Of a DNA stretch of 64,000 nt, positions 56,135 through 64,000 are shown piece after piece (the stretch's first letter is position 1; each line of letters opens with the position of its first letter). The notes under the pieces are model-generated. The model saw nothing but the letters and a program-made list of their open reading frames with translations, had not been told where the DNA came from and searched no databases. The translations under genes were made by a program, and so were the position numbers. The stretch covers positions 496,001 to 560,000 of the forward strand of contig NZ_MUYK01000001.1 in assembly GCF_002155685.1 (NCBI RefSeq), read 5' to 3'. The DNA is from Erythrobacter colymbi. GTDB taxonomy: Bacteria > Pseudomonadota > Alphaproteobacteria > Sphingomonadales > Sphingomonadaceae.

Positions 56135-57985
56135 TCACCCCTTTGCCCCCGCGATATAGCGGCTCACCGTGTTCGCCATCACCGAGAGCGGCGCATTGCC
56201 CCCCAGCACCACGGCGGTGTTGAACGCCTTGAGGTCATACTTGCCGCCGAGCTCCGCCTGCGCGCGGGCGCGGTTCTTGACGATCTCGCTGTGGCCGATC
56301 TTGTAGCCGCAGGCCTGGCCCGGCCAGCTGCAATAGCGATCGACCTCGGAGGCGACCTCCTCGACCTTCGATCCGTTCTCCTCGACGAAGAACTGGCGGC
56401 CCTGCTCGCGCGTCCAGCGCTTGGAGTGCATGCCGGTGTCGACCACCAGACGGCAGGCGCGGAAGGCGAGCGATTGCAGATAGCCGAGGCGGCCCACCTT
56501 GAACTCGTCATAGGCGCCCAGCTCGTCGGCGAGCTGCTCGGCATAGAGCGCCCAGCCTTCGGAGAAGGCGTTGAAGGCGAGGATCGAGCGGATCAGCGGC
56601 AGGCGGTTCGAGAATTCGCCTTCCCACACGTGGCCGGGGATGCTCTCGTGGAAGGTGAGGTCGGCAAGGTCGTACTTGCGGTGGAGATCGGTGGTTCTGA
56701 GGTTGATCCAGAAGCGGCCCGGGATGGTGCCGTCCTTGCTGCCCGCCCCGCCATAGGCCCCCGGCGCGCCGGGCTCCTCGGCGAGCGGCAGGCGGCGCAC
56801 TTCCATGTTGGGATTGACCAGCTGGTTGAAGGCGCGCGGCATCTGCCCGCGGATCCACTTGAGACGGTCGTTGATGAAGTCGAAGATCTCCGCGCGGCCC
56901 GCGTCGCCCTCGGCGAAGTGGTAGCGCGGATCGGCGCTGAGCGCGCGCATCCGCTCGCCCACGCTGCCTTGGGTGTAGCCGATCTCGCGCAGGATCGGGT
57001 CCATCCGCCCGTGGAGCGTCTTCAGCTCGTCGAGGCCCTGCTGGTGGATCTCGTCGGGCGTCATCTTCGTGGTGGTCGAGGCGCGGATCGCCCAGTCGTA
57101 ATAGGACTCGCCATCGGGCTGGGCCCACATGCCGGCGAAGTCCTTGGCGGCGGCGCGCTGGACCTTCAATTCGGCCAGCTGGCGCTCCAATGCGGGGACG
57201 ATACCGCTGGCGGTGATCCGCTCGGCCTGCGCGGCGGCGGTGTCCGCACCGGCGATGCCGCTGGCGGTGAGCGGCCCGGCGTAGCTCTCGCTTGCGCCCT
57301 TGATGCTCGCCTCCATCTGCCGGATCGCCTTGTCGAGCAGGAAGGCGGGCGGGATCACGCCCTGGCCGCGCGCGTCTTTGATCCGGTCAAGCTCGCCATC
57401 GAGCAGCGCCGGGACTTCCGCAAGGCGGCTCATGTAGGGGCCGAGATCCTCGGGCTTGGACAGCGGCTGCGAGGAGCCGAAGTGGCGGGGCAGATCGATA
57501 TAGCCGCCGACGTTCTGGATCACGACATAGGGCGCATTGCGCCAGCTGCCCACGGCGACATCGCCATAGGGCTTGGCCATGCCTTCGAGCGCGCTGGAGA
57601 AGGCGGTCTCGACCACCTCGAAGCCGATCTGCTGGTCGCTGGTGAGGCCTGCCTTGGGATAGGCGCGCACTTCGGCGACGAGCTCCTTGAGGGTGGCGGC
57701 ATAGGCCGCGCGGCCCTCGGCCCCGCCGGTGCCGAAGGTCGATCGCCACGCCGCATATTCGCCCGTGTCGACCCCGAGACCGGTGGCGCGGCCCGGCTCG
57801 TGCGCGAGCATGCGGTAAGCGATGTTCTCGAGCGCGGCATCGGGGTCAAGGCCCGCGATGGAGCCCGAGGCGCTGGCCGGCGTCGCGGGGTTCGCGGCGC
57901 AGCCCGGCAGCAGGGCGAGTGTCGAGGTGCCGGCAAGCCCTGCAAGGGCGGCGCGGCGGGTGATCGTGGTGGTGCTCTCTCTCAT
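56135..57985 (-). CDS. DUF885 protein, exported
   Basis: A 616-aa DUF885 protein, predicted zinc-dependent peptidase-like. N-terminus has a twin-arginine-type segment TRRAALAGLAGTST and a CAAN-type lipobox GCAANP. The central and C-terminal region contains the HESIPGH metal motif near residue 440 and NAFSEGWALYAEQLADEL after it, which are diagnostic. Role unknown; probably at the envelope. No operon partner. Confidence 0.85.
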   Translation of the reverse strand: MRESTTTITRRAALAGLAGTSTLALLPGCAANPATPASASGSIAGLDPDAALENIAYRMLAHEPGRATGLGVDTGEYAAWRSTFGTGGAEGRAAYAATLKELVAEVRAYPKAGLTSDQQIGFEVVETAFSSALEGMAKPYGDVAVGSWRNAPYVVIQNVGGYIDLPRHFGSSQPLSKPEDLGPYMSRLAEVPALLDGELDRIKDARGQGVIPPAFLLDKAIRQMEASIKGASESYAGPLTASGIAGADTAAAQAERITASGIVPALERQLAELKVQRAAAKDFAGMWAQPDGESYYDWAIRASTTTKMTPDEIHQQGLDELKTLHGRMDPILREIGYTQGSVGERMRALSADPRYHFAEGDAGRAEIFDFINDRLKWIRGQMPRAFNQLVNPNMEVRRLPLAEEPGAPGAYGGAGSKDGTIPGRFWINLRTTDLHRKYDLADLTFHESIPGHVWEGEFSNRLPLIRSILAFNAFSEGWALYAEQLADELGAYDEFKVGRLGYLQSLAFRACRLVVDTGMHSKRWTREQGRQFFVEENGSKVEEVASEVDRYCSWPGQACGYKIGHSEIVKNRARAQAELGGKYDLKAFNTAVVLGGNAPLSVMANTVSRYIAGAKG

Positions 57986-58059
57986 GGCGGCAGGGTGTGG
58001 CGAGCCGCCGCGCGCAAGTCAATTGCACCGGCAGGCCCGCCCGCGCTAAGGGCGCGCGC

Positions 58060-58275
58060 ATGACCAGTATCGTGCTCGCCATCGTCATGCTCGCCGCCTT
58101 CGCGCTGGTCGCGGGGGCCTTTGCCCTGTGGCGCCGCACGGGCGACGCGAAGAACCCCGCGCTGATGGTGCTGCTGGCGGTGATCGCGATCGTCAACGTG
58201 CTGATCTGGACCGTGCCGACCGACACCGGCGAGACGCCGGTCGACCAGATCGGAAAAGCCGCCGGGGGAAACTAG
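58060..58275 (+). CDS. Small membrane protein
   Basis: A 71-aa protein with two hydrophobic helices (about residues 3-22 and 33-52). No family recognised; the in-frame GTG/ATG region upstream lies across the divergent DUF885 promoter. Conserved small proteins of this sort are frequent but not assigned here. Confidence 0.6.
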   Translation: MTSIVLAIVMLAAFALVAGAFALWRRTGDAKNPALMVLLAVIAIVNVLIWTVPTDTGETPVDQIGKAAGGN

Positions 58276-58304
58276 GGGGTAAGCCTCCCCCGGCGACACC
58301 CGGG

Positions 58305-58985
58305 TTACTCCGGGATTCTCCAGGTCACGCTGTTCGAATAGCTCCCCGCGACCGGCTTGCCCGTTCCGTCGCGTGCCGCATCGAAGCGCGCGCGTTTGCT
58401 CACGAGATCGCAGGTCGCCGCATCGAGCGCGGCGTGGCCGGTCGAGCGGGTGATGGTGCAGCCCGACACCTTGCCGCGCGCGTCGATCTGGAGCGTGAAG
58501 CGCGCGGTGCCCTCGAGCCCCTCCATGATCCAGCGCGGGCGATAGTCGTCATTGGTCACCCACTTGCCGGGATTGCCCTTCGCCTTCGCGCCGACCGGAT
58601 CGTAGAGCGAAGCCGGGCTCGGCACGGGGCCGGGGGTGCCGGTGACGATCGGCCCTTCGGTGCCCGGCGGCGAGGTGGGGATGGTGATCGGCCCGTCGAA
58701 GATCACCGGCGGATTGATCGGCGGGTTGGGGATGACGGGGATTTCGGTGACGGTCGTGGGGTTCGTTGTCTTGTTGTCGGTCTGCGACTTTTCGTCGGTC
58801 GGCGGCGGAGGCGGGGGCAGGGGGATCTCGGCGACCGAGGTGGCCGTGGGGTTGGGCGGCTTGGGCACCGTCACCACCGTCACCGCAAGGCCGACGACCA
58901 GCAGCGCGCCGAAGGCTCCGGGGATGCCCAGCGCGCCGGCAAGCGCGGCGGCGTTGGGGCGGCGGTTGGCAGAAGCGTATGTCAT
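58305..58985 (-). CDS. Energy transducer TonB-like protein
   Basis: A 226-aa TonB. A membrane helix at about residues 27-47, a proline/threonine-rich periplasmic spacer (about 50-130, PPPPPPTDEK), and a C-terminal TonB domain with RPRWIMEGLEGTARFTLQID and VSGCTITRSTGHAALDAATC. It would transmit ion-motive force to TonB-dependent receptors. ExbB/ExbD are not adjacent. The ATG giving MTYASAN follows GAGAGGAG. Confidence 0.88.
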   Translation of the reverse strand: MTYASANRRPNAAALAGALGIPGAFGALLVVGLAVTVVTVPKPPNPTATSVAEIPLPPPPPPTDEKSQTDNKTTNPTTVTEIPVIPNPPINPPVIFDGPITIPTSPPGTEGPIVTGTPGPVPSPASLYDPVGAKAKGNPGKWVTNDDYRPRWIMEGLEGTARFTLQIDARGKVSGCTITRSTGHAALDAATCDLVSKRARFDAARDGTGKPVAGSYSNSVTWRIPE

Positions 58986-59000
58986 ATGTGCTCCTCTCTC

Positions 59001-59407
59001 CATCATCGTGGGAGCGGTGGCCGGAGCACCTTTGACAAGCAGAACACTCCGGCCCCGCTCGGGACTCAGAGTACTATGACTTTTGCTAGGCCCGAAGAAC
59101 TTTCGCGTTGTTTTTCAGGACTGTAATTTTTGCAACCATTTCGGTAGAGAAATGGTTGAATTTGCTTGCGTGCCCGCCTCCGCGGGCACGTCCTCGGCGC
59201 TGTTTCAAGCCCTGCGGGCTTGAGCGCCTGCGGCTCGCGCGCGTGCGCTCGCGGTCGCTGGCGCGACCGAAATCATCGCAAGTCTGATGAGTCGCGCTGG
59301 CCCGGCCCGTAGGGCCGCAAGGCCGAACGGCCGCCCGCAGGTGCCCGGAGCGCAGCGAAGGAACAGCACCGAGGACGTGGTCGCGGAGGCGACCACGCAA
59401 ACAAGAG
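59001..59407. other. Gap with several hairpin-forming modules
   Basis: About 407 bp without a recognised gene. It contains perfect dyads: AACCATTTC/GAAATGGTT (59134-59157), GTGCCCGCCTCCGCGGGCAC near 59174, CAAGCCCTGCGGGCTTG near 59207, and GTGGTCGC-GGAG-GCGACCAC near 59378. These look like repetitive sequence; the first could be an operator of tonB. Confidence 0.55.
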
Positions 59408-60064
59408 CTACTTGATCGGGCAATCCGGCGAGAGGCGGAAATCCAGATAGTTGTCGACCGAGCGCATCAACTCCTCGAGCTCGTTCTCGAAGAAGTGGTT
59501 GGCGCGCGGGATTTCCTCGTGGTGGATGGTGATGTGCTTCTGGGTACGCAGCTTGTCGACCAGCTTCTGCACCGCATTGGGCTGCACCACCGTATCCGCC
59601 GCGCCCTGCACGAAGATGCCGCTCGCGGGGCAAGGGGCGAGGAAGCTGAAATCGTACATGTTGGCGGGCGGCGCGACCGAGATGAAGCCGCGCACTTCGG
59701 GGCGGCGCATCAGCAGCTGCATGCCGATCAGCGCGCCGAAGGAGTAGCCCGCGATCCAGGTGCTCTGCGCCTCGGGGTGGATCGACTGCACCCAGTCGAG
59801 CGCGCTCGCCGCATCCGAAAGCTCGCCGATGCCGCTGTCGAACGACCCTTGCGAGCGGCCCACGCCGCGGAAGTTGAAGCGTAGCGTCGCAAAGCCGCGA
59901 TCGGCGAAGGTCTTGTAGAGCCGCTGCACGATCCGGTCGTTCATCGTGCCGCCGCCCTCGGGGTGCGGATGCAGGATCATCGCCACCGGCGCGCGCGGGC
60001 GCGGGGGCGGGGAGAAACGGCCTTCGAGACGGCCTTCGGGGCCGGGGAAGATCACTGAGGGCAT
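59408..60064 (-). CDS. Alpha/beta hydrolase
   Basis: A 218-aa serine hydrolase without signal peptide: oxyanion region ILHPHPEGGGTMND, nucleophile motif AGYSFGA (serine elbow), acid region FVQGAADTVVQPNAVQ and histidine in PRANHFF. Members of this group next to cysteine desulfurase genes are common in Sphingomonadales. Substrate unknown. Confidence 0.88.
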   Translation of the reverse strand: MPSVIFPGPEGRLEGRFSPPPRPRAPVAMILHPHPEGGGTMNDRIVQRLYKTFADRGFATLRFNFRGVGRSQGSFDSGIGELSDAASALDWVQSIHPEAQSTWIAGYSFGALIGMQLLMRRPEVRGFISVAPPANMYDFSFLAPCPASGIFVQGAADTVVQPNAVQKLVDKLRTQKHITIHHEEIPRANHFFENELEELMRSVDNYLDFRLSPDCPIK

Positions 60065-60152
60065 TGCTGGACCTTATGAAACGCTGTGCCGCGCCGGGTG
60101 GCGCCGGAATTGCGCGGCCTATATAGGGGCACTCGCGAAAATCGCAATTATT

Positions 60153-61157
60153 GTGAGGAATCCCGCCATTTCAGGCCGCATCTACCTCGATCACGCCGCC
60201 ACCAGCCCCCTGCGCCCCGAAGCGCGCGCGGCGATGGAGGAGGGCTTCGCGATCTGGGCCAACCCCTCTTCGCCCCACGCCGAAGGCCGCAAGGCGCGCG
60301 CCGCGCTGGAGGATGCGCGCGAGCGCGTGAAGCGCGCGCTGGGGTGGGAAGGGGAGTTGATTTTTACCTCGGGCGCGAGCGAGGCGCTGTGGATTGCCCT
60401 CAACCGCGCCAAGGTGGAGCGCCGGATCGTTAGCGCCGTCGAGCATGACGCGGTGTTCCGCGCGGCACCGGATGCCGAACTTTTCACGGGCGGCGAGCCG
60501 CCGGCCGAAGGCACGCTCATCGCAGTCCAGCACGTCAATCCGGAAACCGGCACGATACTCAGGATCGCAGACACCGCCGATGCGATGCGCGAAGACGGCG
60601 CGCTGCTCCTTTCAGACTGCGCCCAGAGCGCAGGCAAGCTCCCGCTGCCCGAGGCCGACATGATCGTCGTCAGCGCCCACAAGTTCGGCGGACCGATTGG
60701 CGTGGGTGCGCTGCTGGTACAGGACTTTGCAGTGCTGGAACCCGTCGGCGGGCACGAGCGCGGCTATCGTCAGGGCACCGAGAATCTTCCCGGCGCTATG
60801 GGCATGGCGGCAGCGCTCGAGGCGGGCTGCTGGGTAACCTCGCCCAATGAACGCCGCGCCTTCGCCGAGGCGCTGTCGCCCTACCAACTGGAGCGGGGCG
60901 AGCAGGTGGATTACATTTTCGCCCTCGCCCACCCCACGATGAGCGCGCAGGCGCTCCTGATCCGCCTCGACGGACAAGGCTTCGCGGTCTCGGCGGGGAG
61001 CGCGTGTTCCTCGGGCACCTTGAAGAAAAGCCGCGTGCTCGATGCCTTCGGAGTGCCCGACGATGTGGCGGCGCGCACGATCCGGGTCAGCCTCGGGTGG
61101 AACACCACGCCCGAGGAGCTTGAGCGGTTCGCGAAGGCCTGGGCTTCGCTATGCTGA
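60153..61157 (+). CDS. Cysteine desulfurase family protein (class V aminotransferase), first of two
   Basis: A 334-aa PLP enzyme. Motifs: YLDHAATSPLRPEARAAM, FTSGASEALWIAL, PLP lysine SAHKFGG (Lys177) and persulfide cysteine region GSACSSGTLKKSRVL (Cys285). It would take sulfur from cysteine for iron-sulfur or other pathways. The start is a GTG because no suitable ATG exists between the divergent promoter and the DHAAT motif. It is somewhat shorter than typical IscS. Confidence 0.87.
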   Translation: MRNPAISGRIYLDHAATSPLRPEARAAMEEGFAIWANPSSPHAEGRKARAALEDARERVKRALGWEGELIFTSGASEALWIALNRAKVERRIVSAVEHDAVFRAAPDAELFTGGEPPAEGTLIAVQHVNPETGTILRIADTADAMREDGALLLSDCAQSAGKLPLPEADMIVVSAHKFGGPIGVGALLVQDFAVLEPVGGHERGYRQGTENLPGAMGMAAALEAGCWVTSPNERRAFAEALSPYQLERGEQVDYIFALAHPTMSAQALLIRLDGQGFAVSAGSACSSGTLKKSRVLDAFGVPDDVAARTIRVSLGWNTTPEELERFAKAWASLC

Positions 61158-61160
61158 TCT

Positions 61161-61262
61161 CGTCATTGCGAGGAGCCGAAGGCGACGCGGCAATCCATGG
61201 ACGGACCGCGCGTCAAGCGGGAACCTCACGCCATGGATTGCTTCGCTCCGCTCGCAATGACG
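61161..61262. repeat. Palindromic repeat (CGTCATTGCGAG type)
   Basis: CGTCATTGCGAG ... CTCGCAATGACG with inner CCATGGATTGC: an imperfect inverted repeat of 102 bp between the two cysteine desulfurase genes. This sequence type is widespread in bacterial genomes. Confidence 0.7.
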
Positions 61263-61281
61263 AAGACATGGGCGTAACCCC

Positions 61282-62379
61282 ATGATCTACCTCGACTATC
61301 AGGCCACCACACCCCTCGCCCCCGAAGCGCGTGAGGCGATGTTGCGCTGGCTCGGCGGGCCGGAGAGCGACACTTTCGGCAACCCCCACTCGCCCCACCG
61401 CATGGGCCGCATGGCCGCCGCGGCGGTCGAGGCCGCGCGCGATCAGGTCGCGGCGCTCATGCCCACCGGCGGTCGGACGATCTTCACGAGCGGCGCGACC
61501 GAGGCGCTCAACATGGTGCTGCTCGGCACCACGGGCGATGTCCTCACCTTCGCCACCGAGCACGCCGCGGTGCTCGATTGTGCGGTGGCGGTCGAGGCGC
61601 AGGGGCGGCGCTTCACCGTGCTCCCCGTCCTGCCCGATGGCCGCGCCGACCTTGAGGCGCTCAAGGCCGCGCTGACGCCGCAGACGGGCCTCGTCGCGAT
61701 CATGGCGGTCAATAACGAGATCGGCGTGGTGCACCCGCTCGCCGAGGCCATCGCCATCGCCCGTTCGGCGGGTGCCAGAGTGCTGGTCGATGCCGTCCAG
61801 GCCTATGGCAGGCTCGCCTTGACCCCCTTCAGCCCCGACTTCGTGGCGGTCTCGGCGCACAAGATTCACGGGCCCAAGGGGATCGGCGCGCTGTGGATGG
61901 CGCCGGATACCACGCTCCAGCCCCTTGTTCACGGCGGCGGTCAGGAGGCTTCGCTGCGTTCAGGCACCCTCTCGCCCGCCCTTTGTGCAGGGTTCGGGGC
62001 GGCCTCGCGCCTCGCTTTTGAGGGGATGGAGGCGCAGATGTTTCACGTGAAACATTTGGAGAACATTGCCCGCGATCTGTTCGAAGGCTGGCAGCTGAAC
62101 GGCAGCGCGGAGCACCGCTGGCACGGCAATCTCAACATCCGCAAGGACGGCCTCGACGTCGCCCGCCTGATGAGCGACTGCCGTCAGGTGATGTTCTCCG
62201 CCGGGAGCGCCTGCGCCAGCGGGTCGGGCCGTCCCAGCCATGTGCTGCGGGCGATCGGGCTTTCGGACGCAGAGGCAAAGTCCTCTATCCGCCTCGGATT
62301 CGGGCGCTATACGAGCGCAGCGGAACTCGAATCCGCCGCTGCCATGTTGAACGCCGCCGCGAGGGAGCAGGGCCTGTGA
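61282..62379 (+). CDS. Cysteine desulfurase family protein, second of two
   Basis: A 365-aa paralogue of the preceding gene. Motifs: IYLDYQATTPLAPEA, FTSGATEALNMVL, PLP lysine SAHKIHGPKGIGAL (Lys194) and cysteine region GSACASGSGRPSHVLR (Cys311), in the NifS/IscS group. It contains a parS-like site coding for MFHVKH at about residue 253. The downstream ferredoxin gene overlaps its stop by four bases, supporting a joint role in iron-sulfur cluster supply. Confidence 0.88.
   Translation: MIYLDYQATTPLAPEAREAMLRWLGGPESDTFGNPHSPHRMGRMAAAAVEAARDQVAALMPTGGRTIFTSGATEALNMVLLGTTGDVLTFATEHAAVLDCAVAVEAQGRRFTVLPVLPDGRADLEALKAALTPQTGLVAIMAVNNEIGVVHPLAEAIAIARSAGARVLVDAVQAYGRLALTPFSPDFVAVSAHKIHGPKGIGALWMAPDTTLQPLVHGGGQEASLRSGTLSPALCAGFGAASRLAFEGMEAQMFHVKHLENIARDLFEGWQLNGSAEHRWHGNLNIRKDGLDVARLMSDCRQVMFSAGSACASGSGRPSHVLRAIGLSDAEAKSSIRLGFGRYTSAAELESAAAMLNAAAREQGL
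62039..62054. promoter_or_regulatory. parS-like ParB-binding site (perfect palindrome)
   Basis: TGTTTCACGTGAAACA, a perfect 16-bp palindrome inside the second cysteine desulfurase gene. It matches parS; the site at 26504 differs by one base. Confidence 0.85.
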
Positions 62380-62711
62380 GCATTACCGTCACCTTCATCG
62401 ACCCGCGCGGCAAAGTCATTGAAACTGCTGCGGAAAGTGGTGACAACCTGCTGCGCGTCGGGCAGGCGGCGGGGCTGCCGCTGGAGGGCACCTGCGAGGG
62501 GCAGATGGCGTGTTCCACCTGCCACGTGATCGTCGCGGCCGACTGGTTTGAGCGCCTGTCCCCCGCCTCGGAAGAGGAGGAGGACATGCTCGATTTCGCC
62601 GCCGGCGCGCGGCGCACCTCGCGCCTGTCGTGCCAGATCGAGCTGACGGCGGAGATGGACGGATTGACCGTCACCGTCCCCGCCACCAGCTCCGATGCGC
62701 GGCGGATGTAG
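62376..62711 (+). CDS. [2Fe-2S] ferredoxin, adrenodoxin type
   Basis: A 111-aa ferredoxin. Cluster cysteines: CEGQMACSTC (Cys-x5-Cys-x2-Cys) and the fourth in RLSCQIEL. The acidic region EEEEDMLDFA is typical. It starts at a GTG overlapping the desulfurase stop, so it is probably an electron donor in iron-sulfur cluster assembly or for a P450, as its class does elsewhere. Confidence 0.92.
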   Translation: MSITVTFIDPRGKVIETAAESGDNLLRVGQAAGLPLEGTCEGQMACSTCHVIVAADWFERLSPASEEEEDMLDFAAGARRTSRLSCQIELTAEMDGLTVTVPATSSDARRM

Positions 62712-62718
62712 CGCGGAA

Positions 62719-63261
62719 TTACAGCGGTTCTTCAACGCGTTCCATGTTGAGCGCGGCCATTAGCGCCTCGGTGAAGGCGGGGATGTCGCCCGGCTTGCGG
62801 CTGGTGATGAAGTTGCCGTCGACCACCACCTCCTCGTCGACGACCGCCGCGCCGGCATTGGTGAGATCGGTGCGGATCGAGGGCCAGCCGGTGACGGTAC
62901 GCCCTTCGATCAGATCGGCCTCGGCGAGCAGCCACGGGGCATGGCAGATGGCGGCGAGGGGCTTCCCCGCGGCGTCGAATTCGCGGATGATTTCAATGAC
63001 CTTGTGCTCGGTGCGCAGGATGTCGGGGTTCATCTGCCCGCCGGGGAGCAGCAGCGCGTCATAGTCTCCGGTCTGCACCTCGCCGACGGTGAGGTCGACC
63101 GGCACGCTCTCGCCCCAGTCCTTCTGGTCCCAGCCCTTGATTGCCCCGGGCTTGAGGCTGGCGACCGAAACCTCGGCCCCGGCTTCCTCGAGCAGGCGCT
63201 TGGGTTCCATCAGTTCGGACTGCTCGAACCCGTCGGTGGCGATGATGAGGACGCGCTGCAT
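62719..63261 (-). CDS. PfpI/DJ-1 family protein
   Basis: A 180-aa DJ-1/PfpI protein with the nucleophile elbow AAICHAPWLL and acidic residue in the GFEQSELMEPKRLLEEAG segment. The PfpI class includes peptidase-like and deglycase-like proteins; activity cannot be assigned. The start is MQRVLI; upstream in-frame codons are not part of the family. Convergent with the ferredoxin gene, 7 bp apart. Confidence 0.88.
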   Translation of the reverse strand: MQRVLIIATDGFEQSELMEPKRLLEEAGAEVSVASLKPGAIKGWDQKDWGESVPVDLTVGEVQTGDYDALLLPGGQMNPDILRTEHKVIEIIREFDAAGKPLAAICHAPWLLAEADLIEGRTVTGWPSIRTDLTNAGAAVVDEEVVVDGNFITSRKPGDIPAFTEALMAALNMERVEEPL

Positions 63262-63364
63262 GATGTGTCTCCTGCGGTTGGTATCCGCGAGGGACAAGCC
63301 CTTGGCGCAGGCCGATGTTCCACTCTACGGGACGGGCCGCAAGGCAGGTGCGGCGGGCCGCGCC

Positions 63365-64000
63365 CTAGCTCTCCGCCGGCTCCTCTGCCGCCTTGGTCTT
63401 GCGCAGGTCGTTCTTCCAGAACCGCAGGCGGAAGCCGAAGCGGTGGAGCACCCAGCGCAGGCCGGCGATCAGCAGCACCAGTGGCAGCAGCGCCGTCACC
63501 GCATAGACGATCGCCGCGATGCTGACCCCGAGGGTCGAGCCGACCGAGCGCAAGGCGGTGGCGACAGGGCGCACGAAGCCGACCTGGCTCTCCCCGAAGG
63601 CCGGCTCGTACTGGATCTTCACATCGCTGTAACGGATGCGCCCACGGAAGCTTTCGAGCCGCGCGCGCACCGCGTCGATCTCCTCGTTGACCTTGGCGAC
63701 TTCGGATTCGGCCTTGACCAGTTCGTCGACCGAACCGCGGTTGTTCTGGAGGATCGCCGTCAGCTTGTCGCGCAGCAGCAGGCGCGATTTGAGGCGGGCT
63801 TCGGTGTCGATGATCTGGGTGCTGAGGTCCTCGCCCTCGCGCACCGAGGAAACCAGCGTGCCGCCCAGTTCCTCGGCCGGAGCCAGCAGCGCTTCGCCGA
63901 GCTTTCCGGCGCGGTCGGCAGCGACTTCCATGCTGACTTCGCCATAGCCGTCCCAGCTGTCCGAGCGCGATTGCGAGGTGCGGATGATGCGGCAGGCGGG
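63365..64000 (-). CDS. DUF4349 protein, 5'-partial
   Basis: A 211-residue visible C-terminal part; the start lies beyond the window. DUF4349 proteins are lipoprotein-like membrane proteins with a coiled coil. Visible: LREKLTAILQNNRG-like coiled coil (about residues 60-115 of the visible part; SEVAKVNEEIDAVRARLESF), a membrane helix (about 157-180, SIAAIVYAVTALLPLVLLIA) and a basic tail. Function unknown; some are linked to envelope stress. The upstream part CRIIRTSQSRSDSWDGYGEV continues the frame to the edge. Confidence 0.8.
   Translation of the reverse strand, partial: PACRIIRTSQSRSDSWDGYGEVSMEVAADRAGKLGEALLAPAEELGGTLVSSVREGEDLSTQIIDTEARLKSRLLLRDKLTAILQNNRGSVDELVKAESEVAKVNEEIDAVRARLESFRGRIRYSDVKIQYEPAFGESQVGFVRPVATALRSVGSTLGVSIAAIVYAVTALLPLVLLIAGLRWVLHRFGFRLRFWKNDLRKTKAAEEPAES

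Noticed and set aside
59134..59157. AACCATTTC/GAAATGGTT dyad as a terminator
   Set aside because: No T-tract follows on either strand; operator or repeat is more likely.

Overview
This GC-rich window looks like an alphaproteobacterial chromosome of the order Sphingomonadales, most likely Erythrobacteraceae (Erythrobacter/Porphyrobacter type). The basis is the gene neighbourhoods (serC-serA-hisZ-purA; pckA next to chvI-chvG-hprK-rapZ-PTS IIA-HPr; truA-fmt divergent from recR-def), the alphaproteobacterial LexA boxes (GTTC-N7-GTTC), and a propionyl-CoA synthase / malonyl-CoA reductase pair of the kind known from Erythrobacter sp. NAP1. The taxonomic call is inference; no rRNA gene is present.

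Region 1 (1-9625) is the most unusual part. It holds a propionyl-CoA synthase (5' end outside the window), a bifunctional malonyl-CoA reductase and an acetyl-CoA carboxylase alpha subunit, all on one strand. Together they would convert acetyl-CoA to malonyl-CoA, 3-hydroxypropionate and propionyl-CoA, the reductive arm of the 3-hydroxypropionate bi-cycle best known from Chloroflexus. Regions 2-3 (9622-26286) hold a metallo-beta-lactamase-fold protein, tRNA-Thr, a rarA/YjbR/DUF429 operon, a PadR regulator, a glycosyltransferase, the serine genes serC-serA behind a structured leader, hisZ-ridA, purA, an esterase with a cysteine-rich N-terminal domain, an L,D-transpeptidase lipoprotein and a winged-helix regulator with a LexA box over its promoter.

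Region 4 (26326-34799) is mostly minus strand: argH, a small lipoprotein, lysA and a siroheme synthase-like gene in one operon; then a thioredoxin-like lipoprotein, an FAD monooxygenase, psd, an atypical SDR, a PhnD-like binding protein and tRNA-Val. Region 5 (34868-44559) has a GNAT protein, an asparaginase, a HEAT-repeat protein that looks less GC-rich than its neighbours, an MDR oxidoreductase, truA, fmt, recR, def and a LexA-box-preceded rmuC. Region 6 (44760-52529) is a carbon/envelope regulatory locus: rRNA/tRNA methyltransferase, HPr, PTS EIIA, RapZ, a short HPr kinase, the ChvG/ChvI two-component system, and divergent pckA.

Region 7 (52557-64000) has a secreted peptidase-like TPR protein, a cyclic-nucleotide-domain/thioredoxin-reductase fusion, a DUF885 lipoprotein, a TonB protein, an alpha/beta hydrolase, two tandem cysteine desulfurases with a [2Fe-2S] ferredoxin, a PfpI/DJ-1 protein and a DUF4349 protein cut by the window end.

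Two 16-bp parS-like sites (26504 and 62039), both inside coding sequence, suggest an origin-proximal chromosomal position. Many intergenic gaps carry palindromic repeats, including two copies of a 222-225 bp element with about 14-bp terminal inverted repeats and four copies of a modular hairpin repeat. No rRNA, CRISPR array, prophage or insertion sequence was recognised.
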